Source: Candidatus Hydrogenedentota bacterium
GTDB taxonomy: Bacteria > Hydrogenedentota > Hydrogenedentia > Hydrogenedentiales > CAITNO01
Reading direction: 5' to 3'
Assembly (NCBI GenBank): GCA_903922535.1
Contig: CAIXUF010000235.1
Coordinates: 1 to 7,706 of the forward strand
DNA length: 7,706 nt
Positions 1-5,352 of the stretch are shown here, piece by piece. The position numbers were made by a program, and so were the translations under genes. Under the pieces are notes generated by a model. That model was not told the origin of the DNA. It did no database searches and was given only the letters and a program-made list of their open reading frames with translations. Numbering within the stretch: position 1 is the first letter of the stretch; each line of letters opens with the position of its first letter.

Positions 1-129
1 GGCCTGCTCTTCAGCCAGGCGCTCACGCTGTACACGACGCCGGTGATCTACCTGGCGTTTGACCGTGTCGCCAAATACCTGCGCCCCCAGGCGCCGGCGC
101 AGCCTTCCGAATCCGCCGAGGCGCCATGA
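1..129 (+). CDS. mdtB: RND efflux pump subunit, MdtB-type, C-terminal end only
   Basis: This is the last 42 codons of a gene that begins upstream of the window, ending in TGA at 127-129. The visible residues (GLLFSQALTLYTTPVIYLAF, then DRVAKYL) are the end of transmembrane helix 12 of an RND inner-membrane pump. They align closely with the end of the next gene product (GLIFSQAMTLFTTPVIYL from its residue 995), so the two are paralogues in tandem. In Escherichia coli mdtB precedes mdtC, and the two proteins form a heteromeric proton-driven drug exporter; the order here fits that. The protein ends in a short Pro/Ala/Ser-rich cytoplasmic tail. The stop overlaps the next start (ATGA at 126-129). 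The MdtB assignment rests on position and paralogy, because the fragment alone shows only that it is an RND pump. Confidence 0.85.
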   Translation, partial: GLLFSQALTLYTTPVIYLAFDRVAKYLRPQAPAQPSESAEAP

Positions 130-3100
130 GCCTTTCGACGCCCTTCATTCACCGGCCGGTCGGCACGACACTGCTGACCATCGCCGTGGCCCTGGCGGGG
201 TCGCTGGCGTATTTCTTTCTGCCGGTGTCGCCCCTGCCGCAGGTCCAGTTCCCGACGATCAGCGTCTCCGCGGGGCTGCCGGGGGCAAGCCCTGAAACGA
301 TGGCGTCGGCCGTGGCCACGCCGCTGGAGCGCCAGTTCGGGCGCATCGCCGGCGTGAGCGAGATGACCTCCAGCAGCGGTCTGGGCTCCACGAACATCGT
401 CCTGCAGTTCGACCTGAACCGCGACATCGACGCGGCGGCGCGCGACGTGCAGGCGGCCATCAACGCGGCGTCGGGACAGTTGCCCTCCTACATGCCGGGC
501 AAGCCGACCTACCGCAAGGTCAACCCGGCCGACGCGCCGGTGCTGATCCTTTCCGTGACCTCGGACATCTACGACCGGGGCAGGATGTACGACGCCGCAT
601 CGACCATACTCCAGCAGAAGATTTCCCAGGTCGAGGGGGTGGGGCAGGTGACCGTCGGCGGCGGTGCGCTGCCCGCCGTGCGCGTCGACGTCAATCCCAC
701 ATCGCTGAACAACCTTGGGCTCGCCATGTCAGACCTCCGCACGTTTCTGGGCCGGGCCAATGCCAACTCCCCCAAGGGCCAGGTTTCAGACGATGAGCAC
801 ACGTGGGCACTGAACACGAGCGACCAACTGCTCAAGGCCGAACAGTACCGGCCATTGATCGTCGCCTACAGCCGGGGTTCGGCGGTGCGCCTGGCGGACA
901 TTGCCAATGTCACCGATTCGGTGGAAGACACGCGCACGGGCGGTCTGTCCAACGGCAAGCCGGCGGTGGCCATCATCGTCTTCTGCCAGCCGGGCGCAAA
1001 CATCATCGACACGGTGGACCGCATCCGCGCCCTGATGCCGCAGCTTCAGGCGTCCATCCCGCCGGCAATGAAACTCGCGATGATGATGGACCGCACCACG
1101 ACGATCCGCGCCTCCGTTCATGACATCAGCCTGACCCTGATGATCTCCGTCATTCTGGTCATTCTGGTCGTGTTCGTTTTCCTGCGCGACCTGCGGACGA
1201 CGCTGATCCCGAGCGTTGCCGTGCCGGTCTCGCTGATTGGCACCCTGGGCGTCATGTACCTGGCGGGATACAGCATCGACAACCTTTCGCTGATGGCGCT
1301 GACGATTGCCACGGGGTTTGTCGTGGACGACGCCATTGTGGTGATCGAGAACATCACCCGTTATATCGAACAGGGGATGACGCCGCTGCAATCCGCCCTG
1401 CGCGGCGCGAAAGAGATAGGTTTCACGGTCGTGTCCATGAGCACCTCGCTCGTGGCGGTGTTCATTCCCATACTGCTGATGGGCGGGCTGGTGGGGCGGC
1501 TGTTCCGCGAGTTCGCGGTCGTGCTGTCCGTGGCGATCGGGATATCGCTCGTGGTGTCGCTGACCACGACGCCCATGATGTGCGCCGTCCTGCTGCGGCA
1601 CCGGCGCCCCGAGGATCACGGCCGCCTGTACCGACTGTTTGAATGGGGTTTTGATCGGATACTCAGCGTGTACGAGACGATCCTGACGTGGGTGCTGCGG
1701 CATCCGCTGCTCACCATCATCGCCACCATCATCACGGTTTGCCTGAACGTCTATCTGTACACGGCCGTTCCGAAGGAACTGTTCCCGCAGCAGGATGTGG
1801 GCCGCCTGTCCGGCCGGATCCAGGCCGACCAGGGCACCTCGTCGCAGGCCATGAAAAAGCTGCTGAACCAGTTTGCCGAGGCCACCAGCGCCGACCCCGC
1901 CGTCGACGGCGTCGTGGCCTTCGTCGGCGGGGGCGGAACGAGCAATATCGGCTCGATGTTCGTCGTGCTTAAGCCGCTGGGGGAGCGCAAGCTCAGCGCC
2001 GACCAGGTGATCGGCCGTCTGCGCGGCAAGCTGGCCCACATTCCGGGCGCGACCCTGTTCTTCCAGGCGCAGCAGGACCTGCGCGTCGGCGGCCGCATGT
2101 CCAACGCGCAGTACCAGTACACGCTGCAGGGCGACGACCTGGAGGAACTCACCGCGTGGGCGCCGAAGGTCCTTGACAAGATGAAGACACTGGACGGCCT
2201 CACCGACGTGAGCAACGACCAGCAGAACCACGGCCTTGAGGCGAACCTGGCCATCGACCGCGACACGGCCTCCAAACTGGGCCTGACGCCCCAGGCCATC
2301 GACGATGCCCTGTATGACGCATTCGGCCAGCGGCAGGTCTCGACGATGTACTCGCAGCTCAACCAGTACCATGTGATCATGGAGGTTGATCCGCAATACA
2401 CGCAGGACCCCGGCGGCCTGAAACAGATCTATGCGTTCACGGGCACGACGGCGGGCGGCAAGAAGCCCGTGCCCCTGAGCGCGTTCACGCATTTCACCCG
2501 GGATGCGACCGCGCTGACCGTGAACCATCAAAGCCAGTTCCCCTCCATCACGTTCTCGTTCAACCTTCGGCCGGGCATGTCGCTCGGCACCGCCGTGGAG
2601 GTAATCCAGAAGGCGGGGCACGACATGGGGCTGCCTGTGACCATTCACGGCAAGTTCGCCGGCACGGCGCAGGCCTACCAGGACTCCATCGCCAATGAGC
2701 CCTACCTGATTCTTGCGGCGCTGCTCGCGGTCTACATCGTGCTGGGGATGCTTTACGAGAGCCTTATTCACCCGGTCACGATCCTGTCGACGCTTCCATC
2801 GGCGGGTGTGGGGGCGCTTCTGGCGCTCATGCTTTGCGGCACGTCGCTGAGCCTGATCGCCCTGATCGGCATCATCCTGCTGATCGGCATCGTCAAGAAG
2901 AACGCGATCCTGATGATCGACTTCGCCCTCGAAGCGGAGCGGCGGGACGGCAAAACGCCCAAGGAGGCCATCTTCCAGGCGTGCATGCTCCGGTTCCGTC
3001 CGATTACCATGACGACCATGGCGGCCATGCTGGGCGGGCTGCCGCTGGCGCTGATGGGCGGTGTCGGCTCGGAACTGCGCCGGCCGCTGGGCATTGCGAT

Positions 3101-3245
3101 CGTGGGCGGGCTCATTTTTAGCCAGGCCATGACGCTGTTCACAACGCCCGTCATTTACCTGTACATGGACCGATTCCGGCTGTGGACCCGCAGAAGACTT
3201 GTCGGCGGCCGCAGGGAATCACACTTGGAGGCCGTTCAAGAATGA
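126..3245 (+). CDS. mdtC: MdtC-type RND multidrug efflux pump subunit
   Basis: Complete inner-membrane pump subunit of 1039 residues (E. coli MdtC is about 1025). Resemblance to MdtC is strong throughout: the N-terminal region has LPGASPETMAS, VATPLER and GRIAGVSEMTSSS, and later regions have FAGTAQ and ILSTLPSAGVGALLAL. The layout is the RND duplication: helix 1 at about 11-31, a first periplasmic porter/docking loop to about 330, helices 2-6, helix 7 at about 528, a second periplasmic loop to about 855, then helices 8-12. The proton-relay residues are present: D401 and D402 in GFVVDDAIVV (helix 4), K925 in IVKKNAIL (helix 10) and R958 in LRFRPI (helix 11). These match AcrB D407, D408, K940 and R971. 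It should work with MdtB, an MdtA-type adaptor and an outer-membrane channel to export drugs or bile-salt-like compounds from the periplasm and outer leaflet. The ATG overlaps the mdtB stop, with GAGG at 118-121 only 4 bases upstream, so it is probably translationally coupled. Confidence 0.95.
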   Translation: MSLSTPFIHRPVGTTLLTIAVALAGSLAYFFLPVSPLPQVQFPTISVSAGLPGASPETMASAVATPLERQFGRIAGVSEMTSSSGLGSTNIVLQFDLNRDIDAAARDVQAAINAASGQLPSYMPGKPTYRKVNPADAPVLILSVTSDIYDRGRMYDAASTILQQKISQVEGVGQVTVGGGALPAVRVDVNPTSLNNLGLAMSDLRTFLGRANANSPKGQVSDDEHTWALNTSDQLLKAEQYRPLIVAYSRGSAVRLADIANVTDSVEDTRTGGLSNGKPAVAIIVFCQPGANIIDTVDRIRALMPQLQASIPPAMKLAMMMDRTTTIRASVHDISLTLMISVILVILVVFVFLRDLRTTLIPSVAVPVSLIGTLGVMYLAGYSIDNLSLMALTIATGFVVDDAIVVIENITRYIEQGMTPLQSALRGAKEIGFTVVSMSTSLVAVFIPILLMGGLVGRLFREFAVVLSVAIGISLVVSLTTTPMMCAVLLRHRRPEDHGRLYRLFEWGFDRILSVYETILTWVLRHPLLTIIATIITVCLNVYLYTAVPKELFPQQDVGRLSGRIQADQGTSSQAMKKLLNQFAEATSADPAVDGVVAFVGGGGTSNIGSMFVVLKPLGERKLSADQVIGRLRGKLAHIPGATLFFQAQQDLRVGGRMSNAQYQYTLQGDDLEELTAWAPKVLDKMKTLDGLTDVSNDQQNHGLEANLAIDRDTASKLGLTPQAIDDALYDAFGQRQVSTMYSQLNQYHVIMEVDPQYTQDPGGLKQIYAFTGTTAGGKKPVPLSAFTHFTRDATALTVNHQSQFPSITFSFNLRPGMSLGTAVEVIQKAGHDMGLPVTIHGKFAGTAQAYQDSIANEPYLILAALLAVYIVLGMLYESLIHPVTILSTLPSAGVGALLALMLCGTSLSLIALIGIILLIGIVKKNAILMIDFALEAERRDGKTPKEAIFQACMLRFRPITMTTMAAMLGGLPLALMGGVGSELRRPLGIAIVGGLIFSQAMTLFTTPVIYLYMDRFRLWTRRRLVGGRRESHLEAVQE
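3227..3231 (+). promoter_or_regulatory. Ribosome binding site for the outer-membrane factor gene
   Basis: GGAGG lies inside the last codons of mdtC, 10 bases before the ATG at 3242. It supports that start over the in-frame ATG at 3182, which would lie 64 bases inside mdtC and add 20 residues with no signal-peptide character. A second in-frame ATG at 3290 has only a weak AAGG at 3281-3284, but would give a more standard signal peptide. Confidence 0.55.
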
Positions 3246-4918
3246 ACACTTGCGTGGATTGGGTACTTCGCGCCGACGGCAAGGTTTGGATGCGCGCCGG
3301 GCTGCTGCTGGTGGGCGCGCTGGTGGTGTCCTGCAAGTCCGGAAAGGACTATGCGCGCCCCGAACTCGGCGCACCGGCGGCGTACAGGAGCGCCGCAGAC
3401 AAGGAAGCAGCCCCGTCGGGACTGAGTCTGGATTGGTGGAGGCTCTACAACGATCCCGACCTCAGCGCCCTCGCTGACGAGGCGCTTTCGGCCAACCAGA
3501 ATCTGAAGGCCGCGATGGCGCGCGTGGCCCAGGCGCGCGCCTCCGCCGCCTCCGTCAGAAGCCAGTTCTTCCCCGTGGTCACCATGAACCCCTCGATGAT
3601 CCGCTCGCGCCGGCCCGGCGTCAGCGCGCCGAAAACCTCGGAGGCGGCAAAACTTGCAGAAGCGACCACGCTGGTCAACGGCGTGTCTCGATTCATCGGG
3701 CAAACCGGGGCGCTTTTGAACGGCACGACGACAGGTTCGACCACGGGCTCGACCACGGGTTCAACGACCGGCGGCGGCACACAGACCGCAAGTGCCGCAA
3801 CCGGCGCGACGACGAGCACGTTGACGCAGATTCCCTTTGACCTTTCCTACGAAATCGACTTCTGGGGGCGTGTCAGCCGCTCTTATGAGGCGGCCAAGGC
3901 GCAGACACAGGCCTCCTTGTGTGATTTGGAGCTTGTCCGCCAAACTATTCTCGCCGATGTGGCGCAGGACTATTTCAATCTCCGCGCGTTCGACGCGCAG
4001 GCCGCGATCCTCGACCAGAACCTGGCCCTGTACCAGGAACAGGTGGACCTGACGCAGCAGCAGTTCAACGCCGGCATGGTCAGCGAAACAAACGTCTACC
4101 AGGCCCGGGTGCAGCTTGAATCGACAAAGGTGCAGATCGGGGAGGCACGAAGGCAGCGGGCGGACCTTGAACACGCGATAGCCATCCTGCTGGGGAAGGC
4201 GCCGTCCGAGTTCTCGTTGAGCGCGCACCCGCTCGACGCCACGCCGCCGGCAATCCCGGCGGGCCTGCCGTCGGACCTGCTCAAGCGGCGGCCCGACGTG
4301 GCCGAGGCGGAACAGAATCTCGCCGCCGCCTGCGCGCAGGTGGGCGTGGCCGAGGCCAATTTCTTTCCCGTGGTGAAGCTGACCGGTGCCGCGGGTTTCC
4401 AAACCACCGACACCCAGCACATATTCGACTGGCAAAACCGAATCCTTTCGCTGGGACCCAGCGTCACCCTTCCGATATTCCAGGGCGGCCAGCTCAAGGC
4501 GAGCCTGCGGCAGGCCAAGGCGCGGTATGAGGAATTGGAGGCCAACTACCGCAATGCCGTGCTGGGCGCGTACAACGACGTGGAGAACGCCCTGACCGAC
4601 CTGCACACGCGGGCCGACGAGGCCGGGGCGCAGCAGAAAGCGGTGGACGCGGCGCATCAGTATTTGCAGCTCACGCACGACCAATACCGGAACGGGCTGG
4701 TGAACTACCTGCAGGTGATCAACGCGGAACAGACCTCGCTCTCCAGCGAGTTGTCGGCGGTGCAAATCCTCAACGGGCGAATGGTGTCTTCGGTGCTGCT
4801 CATCAAGGCGCTTGGCGGCGGATGGGAGGCGGTGCCGCCCACGTCAGACCAACCACCTGATGCGGGTCCGGGGAACACCGCCCCGGTGCAGACGGCCAAG
4901 AACGGCGGAAAGGAATGA
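3242..4918 (+). CDS. Outer-membrane efflux channel, OprM/NodT family lipoprotein
   Basis: TolC-like outer-membrane factor of 558 residues that forms the trimeric exit duct of the pump. Starting at 3242, a hydrophobic segment (RAGLLLVGALVVSC, residues 18-31) ends in a lipobox VVSC, so C31 should be acylated. If translation starts instead at ATG 3290, this becomes a compact 14-residue signal. Two outer-membrane efflux repeats follow. Landmarks are WWRLYNDPDL near the N-terminus, FFPVV at 109-113, SYEIDFWGR from about 201, DLLKRRPDVAEAEQNLAAA from 345, a second FFPVV at 374-378, and LPIFQGGQ before the final helices. The repeated FFPVV marks the entry to each beta-hairpin of the duplicated fold. 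The family is usually about 460-490 residues. The excess comes from an enlarged first hairpin loop (about 114-196, Thr/Gly/Ser-rich) and a 25-30 residue Pro/Gly-rich tail. It starts on the mdtC stop (ATGA 3242-3245), so it belongs to the mdt operon. Confidence 0.93.
   Translation: MNTCVDWVLRADGKVWMRAGLLLVGALVVSCKSGKDYARPELGAPAAYRSAADKEAAPSGLSLDWWRLYNDPDLSALADEALSANQNLKAAMARVAQARASAASVRSQFFPVVTMNPSMIRSRRPGVSAPKTSEAAKLAEATTLVNGVSRFIGQTGALLNGTTTGSTTGSTTGSTTGGGTQTASAATGATTSTLTQIPFDLSYEIDFWGRVSRSYEAAKAQTQASLCDLELVRQTILADVAQDYFNLRAFDAQAAILDQNLALYQEQVDLTQQQFNAGMVSETNVYQARVQLESTKVQIGEARRQRADLEHAIAILLGKAPSEFSLSAHPLDATPPAIPAGLPSDLLKRRPDVAEAEQNLAAACAQVGVAEANFFPVVKLTGAAGFQTTDTQHIFDWQNRILSLGPSVTLPIFQGGQLKASLRQAKARYEELEANYRNAVLGAYNDVENALTDLHTRADEAGAQQKAVDAAHQYLQLTHDQYRNGLVNYLQVINAEQTSLSSELSAVQILNGRMVSSVLLIKALGGGWEAVPPTSDQPPDAGPGNTAPVQTAKNGGKE
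3728..3775 (+). repeat. Imperfect 12-bp tandem repeat encoding Thr-Thr-Gly-Ser units
   Basis: Four consecutive 12-base units start at 3728, 3740, 3752 and 3764. They encode TTGS, TTGS, TTGS and TTGG. The units differ only at third or wobble bases apart from the last codon (ACGACAGGTTCG, ACCACGGGCTCG, ACCACGGGTTCA, ACGACCGGCGGC). Because the unit is a multiple of three, gain or loss of copies would lengthen or shorten the loop without a frameshift. The repeat sits in the predicted extracellular loop of the first beta-hairpin of the outer-membrane channel. Confidence 0.85.
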
Positions 4919-4923
4919 TGCGC

Positions 4924-5091
4924 ATGCGGCACTTCAAGACCATATCGGGGGAAAGACCCGCTTTCGCCAGCGACGCGGTCGCTACCGTCACGGCGGCAAT
5001 CACCCTGTTGACCGCGGTTGTGGGCCTGCTGGGACAAATCGGCACGGTCTTTGGCATCAGTTTCAGCCTGACCTCCAAGAGGGGGGCCTGA
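4924..5091 (+). CDS. Small single-helix membrane protein, unrecognised
   Basis: An open frame of 55 codons from ATG 4924, or 57-58 from ATG 4918 or 4915, directly after the outer-membrane channel gene. I do not recognise a family. A basic N-terminus (R2, K5, R11) is followed by a long hydrophobic stretch at about 18-47 (VTAAITLLTAVVGLLGQIG in its core) and a short K52-R53 end, so one inner-membrane helix is likely. Gly34, Gly37, Gly40 and Gly44 in GLLGQIGTVFG form a small-residue pattern typical of helix packing. About 80% of third codon positions are G or C, as expected of a real gene here. AAGGA at 4910-4914 is 9 bases from ATG 4924, which is why that start is preferred. ATG 4915 makes an ATGA overlap with the upstream stop, like the two junctions before it, but abuts the ribosome site. 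By analogy with AcrZ, a 49-residue single-helix partner of AcrB, it could be a pump accessory; that is inference from size, topology and context only. Confidence 0.6.
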   Translation: MRHFKTISGERPAFASDAVATVTAAITLLTAVVGLLGQIGTVFGISFSLTSKRGA

Positions 5092-5104
5092 CCCTGCGGG
5101 GGCA

Positions 5105-5122
5105 CGGCCGGTTGACCGGCTG
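5105..5122 (+). other. Stem-loop downstream of the small membrane protein gene
   Basis: The arms GGCCGG and CCGGCT surround a TTGA loop, with five perfect G-C pairs (5107-5111 with 5116-5120), then a G-U and a C-G pair outside. It starts 14 bases after the stop at 5089-5091. No run of T follows (GAAATTGAA instead), so it is not a canonical intrinsic terminator. It could protect the 3' end of the mdt operon transcript or act as a weak pause site. Confidence 0.4.
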
Positions 5123-5125
5123 AAA

Positions 5126-5155
5126 TTGAATCTTCGGAGTCCCGTGCGCGATAAT
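5126..5155 (+). promoter_or_regulatory. Candidate sigma70-type promoter for the adaptor-pump operon
   Basis: TTGAAT at 5126-5131 (4 of 6 matches to TTGACA) and GATAAT at 5150-5155 (5 of 6 to TATAAT) are separated by 18 bases. Transcription would start near 5162 and leave a leader of about 190 bases before the ATG at 5353. A weaker alternative is TTCACC at 5271-5276 with CATATT at 5294-5299, spacer 17. The host sigma-factor consensus is unknown, so this is a candidate only. Confidence 0.4.
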
Positions 5156-5226
5156 ATCCGAGGGCAAAATCAGGACAATCTTTCGGGACAGTGCCTTGAA
5201 ACGCGCGTGGCGTTCAGTCGGTCCAA

Positions 5227-5260
5227 TCCCCAATATGAACCGGTCGCAGCGAGTTGGGGA
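5227..5260 (+). repeat. Inverted repeat, 7-bp stem (TCCCCAA / TTGGGGA)
   Basis: TCCCCAA at 5227-5233 is the exact reverse complement of TTGGGGA at 5254-5260, with a 20-base loop that contains ACCGGT. In RNA this gives a stem-loop in the adaptor-gene leader. Its left arm overlaps the left arm of the longer inverted repeat 5229-5302, so the two cannot form at once. Confidence 0.45.
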
Positions 5261-5302
5261 AGGACATTCTTTCACCCCACGAAAAGGCCTGAACATATTG
5301 GG
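5229..5302 (+). repeat. Inverted repeat, 9-bp perfect arms (CCCAATATG / CATATTGGG)
   Basis: CCCAATATG at 5229-5237 is exactly reverse-complementary to CATATTGGG at 5294-5302, with 56 bases between. It could be the stem of a large leader RNA hairpin or a pair of half-sites for a dimeric or looping regulator. The right arm runs directly into the GGTGCGCACC palindrome at 5301-5310. Confidence 0.45.
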
Positions 5303-5310
5303 TGCGCACC
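5301..5310. promoter_or_regulatory. 10-bp perfect palindrome GGTGCGCACC, possible operator
   Basis: Perfect two-fold symmetric decamer in the leader, 43 bases before the adaptor start. The symmetry does not extend as Watson-Crick pairs beyond ten bases. TetR- and MarR-family repressors of RND operons bind short palindromes near the promoter, but nothing here identifies the protein. Confidence 0.25.
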
Positions 5311-5325
5311 TGTATCGGGCGGACA

Positions 5326-5335
5326 CGGATATCCG
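5326..5335. promoter_or_regulatory. 10-bp perfect palindrome CGGATATCCG, possible operator
   Basis: Second perfect decamer palindrome, 16 bases downstream of GGTGCGCACC and immediately before the ribosome binding site. A bound protein could block transcription through the leader. It may also be chance, since one 10-bp palindrome is expected per roughly 1 kb. Confidence 0.2.
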
Positions 5336-5340
5336 GGAAA

Positions 5341-5346
5341 AAAGGA
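5341..5346 (+). promoter_or_regulatory. Ribosome binding site fixing the adaptor start at 5353
   Basis: AAAGGA is followed by a 6-base spacer and then ATG at 5353. This strong, well-placed site decides the start. The in-frame ATG at 5302 lacks such a site, lies inside the palindromic leader, and would add 17 residues ahead of an otherwise good signal sequence. Confidence 0.75.
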
Positions 5347-5352
5347 CTAGCC

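Larger units (their letters stand above)
5092..5352 (+). other. Intergenic control region between the two efflux operons
   Basis: A 261-base non-coding stretch, clearly richer in A+T than the flanking genes. Open frames crossing it have no recognisable product, no good ribosome site and poor codon character. It holds, in order, a hairpin at 5105-5122, a sigma70-like promoter candidate at 5126-5155, a structured leader with competing inverted repeats (5227-5302), two 10-bp palindromes (5301-5310 and 5326-5335) and the ribosome binding site of the adaptor gene. No divergent regulator gene is present, so any repressor must be encoded elsewhere. Confidence 0.7.

Noticed and set aside
786..2771. 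661-codon open frame on the minus strand antisense to mdtC
   Set aside because: In high-GC DNA the antisense frame of a strongly coding gene often lacks stops. The product is rich in Arg, His and Gln with no domain I recognise, while the plus strand carries a well-conserved pump.
3728..3775. CRISPR-like array
   Set aside because: The 12-base units are contiguous, in frame and encode TTGS; there are no spacers.
3761..4765. 334-codon minus-strand open frame antisense to the outer-membrane channel
   Set aside because: Shadow of the plus-strand gene. Its composition is Arg/Leu/Gly-biased with no motif, and the plus frame matches the OprM family along its whole length.
5105..5122. Rho-independent terminator after the first operon
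   Set aside because: The hairpin is real, but no T-run follows, so it was recorded as a stem-loop and not as a terminator.
5126..5350. 74-codon plus-strand open frame across the intergenic spacer
   Set aside because: It has no ribosome site before its ATG, contains the promoter candidate and palindromes, shows no membrane or domain character, and lacks the G/C-rich third positions of real genes here.
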